The notes below the pieces were generated by a model. That model was given only the letters and a program-made list of their open reading frames with translations. It searched no databases and had not been told where the DNA came from. From positions 49,394 to 81,589 of the forward strand of contig NW_003136837.1 in assembly GCF_000003605.2 (NCBI RefSeq): DNA of 32,196 bases, in the 5' to 3' direction. Shown here piece by piece: positions 1 through 11,471 of this stretch. Within the stretch, counting starts at the first letter, position 1; every line of letters starts with the position of its first letter. The position numbers were made by a program, and so were the translations under genes. Source of the DNA: Saccoglossus kowalevskii. Lineage: Eukaryota > Hemichordata > Enteropneusta > Harrimaniidae.

Positions 1-208
1 CAAGACATTTGGACGTGAAAATAACCGAATCTTATGACAATTGAATGTCAAGATAATGTCTAAATGACGACACAATTGTAACATATTGAAACAATGACAA
101 AATAATATTGTAGCAATTACACAATAATGAAATAATAAAGTTTAAATAATGAAACAATATCAATACGATGCTGCAGAATAACACAATAATGGAATAAGCG
201 CAAAATAA
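1..208. repeat. AT-rich low-complexity stretch
   Basis: This stretch is made of degenerate AATAATGAAACAAT-type phrases, which resume at about 347-440 as CCAAATAATGACCAAA-like phrases. The order is too loose for a clear unit length. No coding potential is visible. The two halves appear split by the inverted-repeat element at 209-346. Confidence 0.4.
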
Positions 209-346
209 TGTTTAAAGGGCGACGGTCGTCGTGTCGCGTCCTATTCGATATGGGACTCATAGCGACCTATACAACGCGTGTAAAATACATTGTTTATTTA
301 CATAAAATTCGAACACGCGCTGCGCGACGACCACCGCGCTTTAAAT
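209..346. mobile_element. Short TTAA-flanked inverted-repeat element (MITE-like), copy 1
   Basis: The left end reads GTTTAAAGGGCGACGGTCGT and the right end GACGACCACCGCGCTTTAAA; these are imperfect inverted repeats, each closed by TTTAAA. The centre includes TTGTTTATTTACATAAA. A second element with the same ends and a similar centre is at 30406-30571. TTAA at both borders is what piggyBac-type insertion leaves, but no transposase is seen. Confidence 0.5.
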
Positions 347-775
347 AAAGACCAAATAACTGAATAATTACCAAATAATAACCAAACAAGTTTCCAAATA
401 AAGACCAAACAACTGAACAATGTTCAAATAATGACACCAAGCTAATTTGGTGGTATTCACTCACTCAATTCACTCAACCGTAAAAATTACAATGTTTTCA
501 GTTGTGATTATTTGCATTTACGCCGATCAACGAAACAGATGACAGGCCCAGCGAGTGACAGGGACGTACGCATTGACGATTTCACGTGTTTGAGTCGAAA
601 GCTATGTCGCAGTTAACGCACACGCTTGCGCAATATGTTACCAGTTTCGGCAATAGTAATTCGTATTAGTACTTGTATCAGGTTTCCATGTTTTGATCAG
701 TTTATCACACACCCGTAATCACTATAAACAGTTCTCACAGTCGTGGATCTCGATTCAGTTAGATATTTAAGCCAG

Positions 776-781
776 TTTATT
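776..781 (-). terminator. Possible poly(A) signal of gene A
   Basis: Minus-strand AATAAA, 170 bp downstream of the gene A stop. It is the nearest perfect hexamer; ATTAAA variants lie closer (885-890). Confidence 0.35.
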
Positions 782-950
782 TAGTTTCGGGGCGAGATCA
801 CAAGTCGTCTAGTGCCAGATGTAAGGTCCCGATTGATAGATTCAAACTAACCATGCTAACCTACATACTATAGCATAGTCTACTTTAATCTGTTGTAATG
901 AATTGATGCATACGTATTTAATGGTGGCTACAATGTATTTACAAATTAGA

Positions 951-1090
951 TTATATAAGATTGTTAATGCTATATTCTGGAACTCCGGGTAATTTGTTCA
1001 GTCTGAAGGTTGTTTTCCCTTCAAGATCTCTCTGACTCTTCACAAAATCGGACCAGTTGGATACGCCTGCAGCTAAGAAGACTTCTGACC
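951..1090 (-). CDS. Gene A exon 5: C-terminal block and stop
   Basis: It follows acceptor AACTGCAG and encodes SEVFLAAGVSNWSDFVKSQ and the tail PGVPEYSINNLI, then TAA at 951-953. The SNWSDFVK block matches the third conserved motif of POFUT1-type enzymes. An AATAAA on the minus strand at 776-781 lies 170 bp past the stop and may be the poly(A) signal. Confidence 0.85.
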
Positions 1091-4000
1091 CTGCAGTTAA
1101 AAACGATACATTAATTCGTAGAGTTTCGAGCGACATAATTCCCGCGCGTGCGCAGATGATGACCTTCCCGCTTTAAATGATGATCTTAACATAATGATTT
1201 CTGTGGCTGTTAGCAACATACACCAAAGTACTCTCATATTTGAGAAAATACTGAATATTTTCCTTATCTATCAAGTTTTGGTTCACACGGAGTAATAAAA
1301 GATTTACCCTAAAATACTAACGTTGAATACAAAATACATTAATAATGGTAATATGCTTGATGTGTCAATTAAAATATTATATGGTTAAATCATAGACAAA
1401 TTAATGCCCAAGTAAGGCTTTCTGACATTGTATATGCGTTCGATATTATGGAAAAAACTTAACTATCAAATTCGTTTCGAATCGTTTTGCAAAACAAGTC
1501 AAGAATATATAAAAACAAGTAACATACTGTAACATATTTCTTGCTCAACCAATGACGAAAAATAAAAGTCGTTCAGTATTTCGTTATCATCGTTATCAAC
1601 AATATCTTTCCACGTGTAAATATGTCGTCGTGATATTACGCCTGATAAATGGTCGATTATTTCCTGGAAAAAAATATATTAATTAACGTGTCATGTACCA
1701 GCTTGTAAATCAAATGGTTATACAGATGTTATGATACAATACATTGGGATGCGTATGACCGTAGGTTAAGAAGCTTTTGAAATAAATTTAAGCTATGACG
1801 TAATTGTAACTAAAAGGTCAATGAATTGGCACGAAATGACGCATTACAAGGTATAGACCACTTTTGACACTTTGTTAAATTTGTACTACTGCTTTCTCGA
1901 GCATTTCAAAATACATAATACTACTTACACCATGCACACAAATTAGTAGAGCGATGATCATACTCGTTGTAGCCAAGGCTAAAGTGTTATGTCGTTGGTT
2001 ATAAGTAAGGAGTAAATGTGACCTTGACAGTAAAAACCTGACGTATCATTCCATTCGAACACAGCAATTTACACAACATTTGGAATAATTTTTCAGTAAC
2101 CTCTTTGTACATAATTTAACTAATTCTATGCCATTTGAATGTGTATTATGTATCGCAACGTGATATACATATACTCAAACATCTATATTCCAGAACTATA
2201 TCTGCATAAACAATTATATAAGGAAAAACAAAGTAGAATCGTTCCCATAGATGACATTTGTACTGCTAAACTGAGATAATCACATTCTTTCAGAACAGCA
2301 AACATGCTATCATAATGATATCTTACCTCTGACCATTCTGGGTAGGAAACGTACAAGCATGTAAGTTTCTTTTCCTTTATTATATCAGCTACTGCTTTAG
2401 TCACATTGTCTATGATAGTCGATAACTCTAACTTTACTCTAGCACATTGAACATCGAGGTGATGAAAATAACAGCTTTAATAAATTGATATATGACAATA
2501 TTATGTACAATGGGCATCTATAATAGACAGCAAGGCTAATTGGAATAACGTATACAATCTACTCGAACAATGATATAATGTGCACTATAAATACCACCAC
2601 ACCCAACTAGCCGACTACCGAAGCAACCCAGACACTAGTCACATCAAAAATTACAATCCAGCGGCTACGAATCTAATTGTGTCGGAATTTGTGTCAAAAT
2701 AGTTACCGTTTTTATAAAAGTACATTTTTAACTTGCAATATTTATAGGTGACATGTGATGCAAATCCGTTATTATTTAAATTAGTAAACATTTAGTAGAT
2801 ATATTTATATTATTTACAGGAATACAAGCACGACTAAAACAATGAGTCACACGACCAAGAGTGGTATAAATAGTAAAATTAGTGAGCATATATTTTTTTG
2901 TAAGAAAATCAATTCGTCGTTTTAGCACGTTTTTAATTAGCTAGCATTGTATAGTTCTTAAGCTGAACACACTTTCGCGTTTCCAAATACGCTGGTAAAA
3001 TACAATGAACACTTACGGCATTTCTGCTGACATGTTACGCCAATGCATTGCCACGTAAGGCTTGCCACCACAGAAACCTGAAAGAAGATGGTCCGTGACA
3101 TTTCTTATAACAGGAGATCTTTTCAGATGTATTCTAATCTCGCTCAGTAATTCCTCCGTGTTAGACATTTCTAATTTTAGTCTCTTGGGCTGAAATACAC
3201 CAAGACACTGTGTGTGACCCACAATGTCTTCAAATCTGTCAGCATTCACTGAACCAACCTGTATAACTTCTTTCTCATCAGGAAGTTTCAATTCTAATTT
3301 GGATGCATATGTTTTGTCGTTGGATCTGTTGTACATGTATGTGGTCCAAGACACTACTTTGATTTGACCTGAATTACACTTCTTTTTGAATTCGTCCATT
3401 GTTGCTAAAGGTACTATTTCTTTCAACTTTTTTACATCAAACGTGTCATTGAACTGTCTCATGTTTGCAATGCTATAACCCCGAACGAGTCCTCCATGTA
3501 GAAAGAAAGGTGTCATCACCATTGTACGATTTAACAGTTTTGCCATTGCCAATGCTTTCACTGTACATACGTATTGACTGTTCGCACCTCCTAGGCCAAC
3601 CCGGTGTATATTCAACAGAAAGCGTGCTGTGTCATGTTTCCGTATTACATCATGTTGATTTCCATCAGTGTTGAATTCTTTGGTATTTGATGAATTTGTG
3701 GATAATTTAATATTCACAGTTTTTGCTGTTGTTCCTTTTATTGGCTTGTTGACATGCATTTCCATAATTGTATTTGAACTCGGTGTTACATATCCCTTCT
3801 TGTACTGTAATATAAGATTGGATCATTAGTTCTGCTTCAACGAACTAATATAAAAATATGGTCGCCTCGCTGATTTTATGTATTTTTCATTGGCATACAG
3901 TTGATAGTACATAGCAGCAAAAGCTCCTTCATCGGTTTTTGCCACGTCAGTTGGACCTAGATTAATTTAGGGAGGGTGTGATAAATAGATGATTATGATA

Positions 4001-5721
4001 GATAGATATTTAGAGGAATGACGACAGTGACATTCAGCGTCCGGTAATATTGCTTTGCGCAAAAATACAAAACATATAAGAAAAATCTGGTTCTTTACAT
4101 AAATTAGAACCTACATTGATACCCAAGTATTAACCGAGTAGCTGCACGTAACAATATACAAAACAACAACAACGAACAAATTTAATATTCAGACACGATG
4201 TGATGTTAAAATAATGTATTGCTATGTCTTACCCATATGGAATAAGGCGTTACGGTATAAGATATTGAATATAGAGTTACGGTATATCATATCGGATATC
4301 GGATTACAATGTATAATATCTGATATCAAGTTAAAGTATATAATATATGATATCGAGTTACGTTATATGATATCGGATATCGCAATGCAGTATGTGATAT
4401 CAGATATCAATATACGGTATACTATAATCCCCTGTGTATTTAACATTAGCATTCTGAGCATTCATTCAATCCTTCACTAGAAATGTATGCTTATGAAAGC
4501 ATACAAATACTATAATACCCTTCGTTCATATTAACAATGATAATCTTAATAACAAAAAAACATGATACATACAACGGCGAGCATAATGGTAAATATGCAT
4601 TCATACAATGTTGTATGCCCACTAAACGCTCACAAGAGTAAATTAAAACTGAAAATGGAATATAAAAGTTGACTAGATATTTAATCCTTGAGTTACCAAA
4701 GTTACATGGATTGATTATGTTATTACTTGACAATTTGTATATACAAATACACCAGCCATAAGGAAAGCAATATTGAAATTAACAATGACATAAAATGTAA
4801 AAGATAGTGCATTAGTGCATGATACAATTAATTTTCATTGGCATGAATGAGTGTTATTATCATGAATAACAATACGTAGTTTCAATTTATTGCTATAATT
4901 TATGTGACATTGTGTTTACTAAAAGTGTTTGACTACTTTCCATATCCATATTTTATTTGAGCCACTTTTAATTGAGAAAACATATTTTTGTATCGATATT
5001 TGTGTTCGGAATAGACAATAAAAGCATAAAAGCAGCGAAACATACGCTGGGCGTACTAAAACTAAATTTAAACAAAGATACAGAAACCACACGTTCTCAT
5101 TTCGTAACCATGCCTCTAGAAATTCGAAAGAACTGAATAACATGTTTGATCTTTTAAGGTCGATATAATTTATCATAAAATAACATTGGAAACTCTTGCT
5201 CGCGGTAACCCATACAGTGGTTCTCAGCAAACGCTAAATTAGATGTTTGAAGGAAAAATTATCATAATATTCAGTCCCACCACTCCACACTGAACAAATC
5301 AAATGTACCCATATCATCATGCAAAAATCAAAGGCACCATTATTAAACTCATGTGTTTTAATTGATATGTGAATTTGAGAAATTTATAGTGTTTTTTCGT
5401 TGGTGCAGTGAATTATTAAACATAAAACTGTTGATGAGGTAGGTACTTGTACCTAACGAAACAGTGGAGTTTCAAAATTCATGTTGTCTTAATTACTATA
5501 TTACCGTATCCATTCGCTCTACATAAACTTTGTATGCACGCTTGATTTGGAATAATCATTGAAATTTATCTTACCTGTGGTTGAACATAATTATTTTCAT
5601 AGTTACCAAGAGATGCAAAGACGTTTTTGTTGAATTGAGTCACATGGCCCGAAGGAAGCACGACAAGGATTACCACAATTAGTGGGAATAGCAACAAAAA
5701 TAACTTCGGACACCACATCAT
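951..5721 (-). CDS. Gene A: POFUT-like (GDP-fucose protein O-fucosyltransferase family) type II membrane protein, 5 exons, intact
   Basis: Coding exons on the minus strand are 5575-5721, 3017-3804, 2327-2474, 1528-1663 and 951-1090, giving 452 residues with no internal stop. Residues about 6-24 form one hydrophobic segment after MMWCPK, suggesting a signal anchor. Residues 50-110 are a variable stem with N-glycosylation sequons. The fold-defining blocks are LLNIHRVGLGG (about 112-122), LLNRTMVMTPFFLHGG (139-154), AMHWRN (His303, Arg305) and AAGVSNWSDFVKSQRD (413-428). In POFUT1 the corresponding HLR motif binds GDP-fucose and the SSFTAFVKRERD block closes the C-terminal Rossmann-like domain; I infer a fucosyl or related transferase in the secretory pathway. 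The C-terminus (INNLI) carries no KDEL/RDEF-type ER signal. All introns have GT/AG ends and phases 0, 2, 0, 1, identical to genes B and C. Two tandem ATGs (5719-5721 and 5716-5718) could serve as start. Exon structure is firm; substrate is unknown. Confidence 0.8.
1141..1178. repeat. Solo end of the same inverted-repeat element
   Basis: This 38-bp block in intron 4 of gene A matches 30533-30570 with a few differences (both contain GCGCGTGCGCAG and end CGCTTTAAAT). The opposite end is missing; exon 5 of gene A occupies the place where it would lie. Confidence 0.5.
1528..1663 (-). CDS. Gene A exon 4
   Basis: It follows acceptor TTTCCAG and encodes EIIDHLSGVISRRHIYTW through FYFSSLVEQEICY, with donor GTATGT. 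Length is 136 bp, as in both paralogues, ending in phase 1. Confidence 0.82.
2327..2474 (-). CDS. Gene A exon 3
   Basis: It starts with one base (C) that completes the Pro codon, followed by CYFHHLDVQCARV and ending LTCLYVSYPEWSE before GTAAGA. The acceptor is TTAAAG. Its 148 bp length is identical in genes B and C. Confidence 0.8.
3017..3804 (-). CDS. Gene A exon 2: stem and N-terminal catalytic half
   Basis: The acceptor is TTATATTACAG|TAC and the donor is ATGCC|GTAAGT. The exon carries the Ser/Thr/Asn-rich stem, the GLGGANSQY block, the NRTMVMTPFF block and, at its 3' end, the HWRN motif. It ends in phase 2, inside the Pro codon of AEMP. Confidence 0.85.
3805..5574 (-). other. Gene A intron 1
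   Basis: This 1,770-bp intron holds the 27-bp minisatellite. Apart from that I see no exon, RNA gene or transposon ORF; short open frames on both strands are AT-rich and unlike any family I recognise. Confidence 0.7.
4237..4425. repeat. 27-bp minisatellite, 7 units, in gene A intron 1
   Basis: Seven consecutive 27-bp units such as ATCGGATATCGGATTACAAT followed by GTATAAT, with a GATATC palindrome in most of them. Because 27 is a multiple of three and the units lack stops in one frame, a plus-strand open frame of 88 codons runs across it, but it is intronic and not thought to be a gene. Confidence 0.85.
5575..5721 (-). CDS. Gene A exon 1: start and membrane anchor
   Basis: It encodes 49 residues beginning MMWCPKLFLLLFPLIVVILV, a hydrophobic run preceded by a single Lys. 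The donor is CAG|GTAAGA at 5574-5569, phase 0. A near copy of this exon lies at 9032-9179. Confidence 0.78.
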
Positions 5722-5911
5722 TTCAAGCAATAAATGCAAACCACAAGTTGATATACCAAGTTGAACAATATGGGTATGACGCTACACTGGTAATTATCGC
5801 TTGCATCAAGATATACAGATGATACATAAATCTGCATCTAATGCTGCCTTCTTACACATTAAATAAGATTATTCGACATTTGCCACTGCTTTTTAATTAA
5901 TTTCTTCATTA
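5722..5911 (-). promoter_or_regulatory. Upstream region of gene A, duplicated at 9180-9406
   Basis: This block directly precedes the gene A start on the minus strand and is shared with the DNA upstream of the orphan exon 1. The best-kept segment is 5851-5874, TACACATTAAATAAGATTATT, nearly identical to 9350-9373. Conservation past the exon suggests either a promoter element or simply the extent of the duplication. Confidence 0.45.
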
Positions 5912-7269
5912 ACTCGTTAGGATTAGTCTGACGCTAAAAATCAGTACTGCTTTTTTCATTATCACACATTTTATTAGGTTTATGATGAACTCTAGAACGG
6001 ATTAGTTTCTGCTACACAGATATGTGCATATGAATTAGGTAATTTGTGTAGCATTTAACTGTTTTCATCATCTACTTAGTGGATCTAAGAGATGGAGTGC
6101 CAAGCAGATCATAGGATATTTCCCTTGTTTTTTAAATACACATATATTTCGAGGACATCCAGCCAGTCAGTGTGCTTTTCTCGGTGCATAATATGCTGGT
6201 GAATCGCAACGTTTATTCTGTCTGGCTGTCTTCATTACCATGGAAACTCACATGCACAGCGTGACTCTTATGTAAATTTGCAAAGCAATTTAGTTTTATA
6301 GTGTTTAGTTTTAGATTGTTGATTGCTTAGTCTCTATTGTAATAAAACAAATATAAATATATATAAAACATATTTTTCAATTTGAGTCTGTGTCATATTT
6401 TCAAATACTTCAGGTTAAACTTCGGGATAATATGTATATCAATGGCGATATACAAATGGATAAAGCATATTCTATCTTTATAGAACAAAATCACTTAAAC
6501 TGATAACCATAAGACCAATTTTGAACTAAATACTAATGAAGATTGTCGACTCCACAAAGAGAAAAGTCTTTAACACATTTTGTATGTTTCAGTCACTCAG
6601 TCAGTATGACATTATTGAGGTAAATTAGTCCAGATGTCACCAGATAGACGTACGTGATTGGGTTTTTCATTACTATTTTTATTAAAGTACCATAGGTCGT
6701 AACACAAACAGCTAGGTGATATAAGAGGTAAAATATGCTAGCAATTATAGGTGTGACCTGTCTGGGCACGTCATTTTACTTTAATTAAAATGGCATCAGA
6801 CGCATTTCCTGGTATCAGTGAGGTTTGTTGAAGCTGTAAAAAATATCCTATTACAGTGACAGAACCTTTAGATTAAATCAAATAACAGCATATTCAAACG
6901 AACACATCACATATCAACTATGGTATCATTTGTTGAGTCAATCAGTTGGTTATGTAGCCAACAACTTAAGAACTTAAACTTCAGCAAATAGACAAAACAT
7001 TGCATACATGTGAAATACATGTTTGAATATCCATATTTTAATTATGTAGCAAATGCAAACACACTTTTTTCGTATTCACTCGAGGTATATAGTTACATTT
7101 TAGACAAGTGATTGAATAATTCACATCGCAGTAACAAATCAATATTTCATTTACAAGAAAATAAAAATACAAAAACGAGAGTTGTACACCTACATTGTAC
7201 AATCACACTACACAAAGTGTTACACAATCAAAATACATTGAAATTGAACTCTATGCGACGGTCAATATA

Positions 7270-7392
7270 AAGACACAGTCAAGAATGCAGCGTGTGAATA
7301 ATAATTTTGCGAATAATATGTGAGCACACCCGCCGTATAACCAAACCTGAGATCTGGAATAGTACGTCATAAGAGATCATTTTAGTCACAGT
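7270..7392. repeat. 123-bp direct repeat, copy 1
   Basis: It aligns without gaps to 7512-7634 with about nine mismatches by eye. The shared core includes TTTTGCGAATAATATGTGAG and AACCTGAGATCTGG. Start-to-start distance is 242 bp. Confidence 0.85.
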
Positions 7393-7511
7393 ATTATGGT
7401 GACAGTCACAAGCTAATTATATCTTCCACAATGTACGACCACTGGATGTCCACAAAATCCCGTGTTTAATAGTCTGGACAAAAGTATTTTTCAGTTAGCA
7501 TGGCAGATTTG

Positions 7512-7634
7512 AAGACACGGTCGAGAATGCAGCATGTGAATTATAATTTTGCGAATAATATGTGAGCACATCCGCCGTATAATCAAACCTGAGATCTGGC
7601 ATAATACGTCATAAGAGATTATTTTAGTCACAGT
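7512..7634. repeat. 123-bp direct repeat, copy 2
   Basis: This is the second copy of the repeat at 7270-7392 in the same orientation. The 119 bp between the copies shows only scattered similarity to the downstream flank, so it may be an eroded tandem duplication of about 242 bp or two insertions of one element. Confidence 0.85.
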
Positions 7635-9031
7635 GAATTTAGTTGCTATGGTGTGGAACATTAATGATCGTACAACCAAAATCTATTTGCTCATATATTC
7701 TAAGCTGATCGTTAGGGTCAGATTAAATTCATATATCTAAGTACGAAACAGAATACGCGAAGTCTAAAGTTCAATTTGATATATCACTTGGTACATCGCT
7801 AAATGTAGGATCGTTGTTTGAAAATATATCATCAAATAGAATGGTATATTTCAGGCCAAGCTGTGACACTTCTTTCTTAAATGCGGCATTTTAATGCAAA
7901 GTTAATTTCACTTAGGTGATTTTTCTGTTTGTATTTTAAGGGTTGATATTCACAGTGTAATAATTTCAAGCTATGATATATGAGATTATGTGTATGTGAG
8001 AGCCACCACTAAACTGCATTTAAACTGTGTGTCGTGGATGACAGGTTACCATGGCATTATGGCATTTACGACAATCTACATGTTTCTATTCATATTCTTG
8101 CAAACTATATGCAAGTTGATTACATAGATAATCTAAGTCTTGTCTATAGAATTGTTCAAATGGTTCATTAGTTTCTGTCCCAAAAATGAAAACTTATTTT
8201 TACTTTTTAATAAAGAAACTTAATTAATATTCATCTTTGCATTCGACAAGTTATTTGTCATTGTGATGTGGTAGAATGCATTTGCGCCACGATGACTATT
8301 CGCAGGAAATTGTATTTGGGGATTTCTATTCCTTGATTTACTAATGATATATACGACTGGGAGCATCACCAATGTTTGTCATTCACAAGTACACTAAGTA
8401 ATTTTAAAATATAAGATACATGAATTACATGAGTGAGTGAGTAAAACAAAACCATCCTTATGCTGTTGTTTATACTAGGAGGATAGGTTTTACACTGGTA
8501 ATACATATAGGGTTGAATGAATAAAGTGCAAGCAATATACCTACTAAATGCACTATAGAATTGTGTTAATGACTACCAAACGTGCTTTGTACATAACTCA
8601 TCAAGGAATGAAAATAAAGATTATAAATTATGACATTCTCAGGCAGACAATTGTTATTAATAAAATATTTCAGTAGACGAAACAGATGAGTGGAATCTTC
8701 AGCATAGACGCTCTGGTATAGATGGTAAATATAATCATGTATATCACTTAAATGTAAATGTTATCGATATTACACTGGTAATAAAATCGTGTATACATGG
8801 ATCAATACTTATCTTTCAGTATGATTGTCAAGTTTAATTACAACGACACTTAAGTAGTTTTGTTTAAGTCACATCTGTACCCTGGCTATACTACATATGA
8901 TTCGACTAATCAACTGAAAATACAGCAACTGCTTAAACTAATAGGACCGACAATTTTGTTTCACTTCTACGAAGAAACATGTATGTTTTTAATATCAATG
9001 ATGTGTTTTACTGTTCAGATGTATATTTTAC

Positions 9032-9179
9032 CTGTGGTTGAACATCGAGTTTGTCATAGTCATCCAGAAATTTGAAAACGCCCTCGTTAAATTGAGTTAC
9101 ACGGCGTGAATAAAGTATCGCTAGAATATCCACAATTAGTGGGAATAGCAACATAAATAATTTCCAGATCCCACATCAT
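9032..9179 (-). pseudogene. Orphan copy of gene A exon 1 (frameshifted start; possible alternative first exon)
   Basis: The minus strand reads ATGATGTGG like gene A, then has one extra base before a stretch encoding WKLFMLLFPLIVDILAIL, which matches gene A KLFLLLFPLIVVILVVL. The frame stays open through VTQFNEGVFKFLDDYD to DVQPQ and a CAG|GTAAAA donor in phase 0, as in gene A (YVQPQ). The original ATG pair at 9174-9179 is out of frame, but ATG at 9152-9154 could restart the frame inside the hydrophobic segment (41 codons). No exons 2-5 follow before gene A, so it is either a dead partial duplicate or an alternative first exon that splices to 3804. Confidence 0.7.
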
Positions 9180-9406
9180 TCTAAGCACTTCACGCGATGA
9201 GTAGATCAACGTAAACAAGTACAACAATAGCAATAGGGGCTGCGCAAGGCTTGATGGGTATGACATTACATTGACTAATATATGCACTTTTATGTCATGC
9301 AGATGGTATATCTGTACTAAACCCTTAAGTCCCGTACTAGTGCTGTAATCTTATACATTAAATAAGATTATTCATTAGTTGTATGTTTTTAATCAATTTC
9401 TTCATA
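9180..9406 (-). repeat. Duplicated upstream DNA of the orphan exon
   Basis: It is homologous to 5722-5911: shared TGGGTATGAC, the CATTAAATAAGATTATTC block and TTTCTTCAT at the far end, with small indels between. This makes the duplication about 340-375 bp including the exon. Confidence 0.7.
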
Positions 9407-10987
9407 ATTTGTCATTTTCAATTATATTTTGTCTGTATCCTCTTTCTTCAATAAAGCTAAACATATTTATACCACGTTAAAATAGTTCCTTTACTTTCAA
9501 ATATAATTAAATTTCTTCAGACTCTTCTTATATCATACTCTTTAAACATTAGTCGTAATTAATTGTATTTTTGTTTACTTGTGTACTTGTGGTCTCAACA
9601 TGTTAACGACAGAAATACAAAAAAACAGTTAAAATAAACTTAAAATAAACTTACCTTGCCGTGTATTCGGTGTTATTTGCTTAAAATAAACTTAGATTGC
9701 AACAATACTGTATTGTCTTTTAGCAGTTATGGAAGTTATTAGGATACTTATCTGATTTGGTGACTAACACTAACCCCATCTTAGAAATTGGCACGTGCAA
9801 TGGAACGTACATGGTAGTTTGCTCAATAATTTGCTCATATACATAGAAATTCGATAAATACATACTTCTTGTGTATTTATATATTTACGACGATTTTTTC
9901 CTCAAAAAGGTAAATTACGTTTGTTTTACATCCCCAATGGCCGAATGTATAGAAAATTTAGATTACACCTATTACACCAGCTTTGTAAAAATTTGAATTA
10001 CAAATCCTGCATAGACATAATCACTAAATACTAAATTATTTGAGTGAATGTTTATTACCTCACCGATATGTGCAATGTATCATAGAGAAAGTAAACCTAT
10101 CAATCAGTTACCATATTTTGCTATATACACATTTTCTTATGAAAACTTCTCACCAAATGTGGATAACTCTGATGTTTTAATAATATACTAGAAATATTCA
10201 CGATTGTAAAACCAATGTCATTCATTTTATTTTCTTGTGTTTCAGAATTTTCAGTCATAAACGACAAATCTAAGTTAACCTTTTAAACGATCTTTTTTGA
10301 GAATGAACGATTAGTATATGAGTGGACGAAAATAAAACCTTAACAAAATTAACATAAATATGATTGTAAGTTTAATGTTGTTATTGTCAACTGTACACTT
10401 TATGTATGCACTCGATAAACGCCAATTTCCAACAAGAACGAAATTAAATATGTATAACTACTAGAATTTGCACTCACATCAGATATTGACAGTGTTATTT
10501 TATTAATAGATAAATTTATGATGATAAGAAACGATTAACTCTTACATGAGAGCAAAGGGTACTATGTTCGAAGTCCCCGTGGACGACAACTACGAATTAA
10601 TAACGGAGCTACTCAAGACATATATATATATCGATTTCAAGCAAGTTGATCGACATACATGACGTGAACTATTAAGACAAATGTCAGATCATATATTGTA
10701 TCAACGTAATTAATAGTAATTCGTGTCCAATATAGTAAGATGACAAGCGCCTTTCATAGTAATCCACATACTTTATTCGATTCACATCACCAGTCTGAAC
10801 AATATTTAGCCTAACGCAGAGCAAGTCAAGTAAATTTCGTCTTTCATACAAGGATTAGCAGGTGTACTGCTCAGAGGTACCGCAATTCCTACCATTTAAT
10901 GTGACGTATTATGGCGGTGAATATCATTGATATCAACTATTCGCTGTGAACACTAATTAATTCCAAACTTCAGACGCTTTTCGAGAG
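9407..10987. other. Intergenic stretch, nothing recognised
   Basis: AT-rich DNA without a convincing ORF. A box-B-like GTTCGAAGTCC at 10566-10576 is not accompanied by a tRNA fold. Confidence 0.5.
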
Positions 10988-11042
10988 TCCAAATATCGAT
11001 GAGACAGGGTTGCAATAGTTTCTGTGTTTTTGCTATATATCT
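10988..11042. repeat. 55-bp direct repeat, left copy
   Basis: It matches 11472-11526 with about three mismatches. The two copies bracket the decayed transposon ORF at 11100-11471. Confidence 0.85.
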
Positions 11043-11099
11043 AACACGAAAGAAGTACTTACCTCTCCACGTGCAAATCCTACCAAAAGGTTAGATGAT

Positions 11100-11471
11100 G
11101 GCTATAGCCTCTTGGGTAGGAATATTCCTAGATTTCTGCAACTCAACGAGTTACCAATCAAGCTTGATCCAGCAAGACTTGATGATGGCAGTGGGATATC
11201 CGAAACTTTGAGAAAAATGCTGCTCGGTATCATGAGAGTTGTAGGCTACTGTTCAACAACACAAAGTTACAAAGAGCTGAGAAACGATCGGCCCCAGCAG
11301 CTGACAGTCTGGAGACCAGCAATAGCAGTAAAATTCCACGGAGGATCTGAGTCACAAAGAAGGCAGAGTGCTTCCTGTGTGAAGAGGAAGGAGACAGCCT
11401 AAGTCAAGCTATGACTATGAAAATGAACAGAAGAATTAATGAATGTGCAAAGTCAATCAATGATGGGAAGC
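11100..11471 (+). mobile_element. Decayed repeat-element ORF with Cys-rich (zinc-finger-like) region
   Basis: Translation begins IPRFLQLNELPIKLDPARL and DDGSG, shifts frame near 11205, then continues NFEKNAARYHESCRLLFNNT and KLQRAEKRSAPAADSLETSN. After an in-frame TGA near 11350 it resumes KKAECFLCEEEGDSL with a C-x2-C pair, then MNRRINECAKSINDGKL. From memory this order of phrases (DDGSGI..., N-x-A-x-x-H-x-S-C-x-x-x-[FY]-N-N-x-K, C-x2-C, then a short helix) is found in a multicopy transposon-associated protein of many aquatic invertebrates. One frameshift and one stop show it is dead. It ends exactly where the right 55-bp repeat begins. Confidence 0.55.

Larger units (their letters stand above)
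5912..9031. other. Intergenic stretch between gene A and the orphan exon
   Basis: Apart from the 123-bp repeat pair at 7270-7634 I see no gene, RNA or recognisable transposon. I looked here for missing exons 2-5 of the orphan copy on the minus strand (HWRN, CYFHH, EQEICY and SNWS blocks) and noticed none. Confidence 0.55.

Noticed and set aside
3465-3674. Plus-strand frame over gene A exon 2
   Set aside because: Antisense of a well-supported exon.
4214-4480. 88-codon plus-strand open frame with 9-residue repeats
   Set aside because: It is the 27-bp minisatellite read in its stop-free frame, on the opposite strand inside an intron of gene A.
10540-10620. Possible tRNA or tRNA-derived SINE because of a box-B-like GTTCGAAGTCC
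   Set aside because: No matching A box at the right distance and no cloverleaf arms could be drawn.
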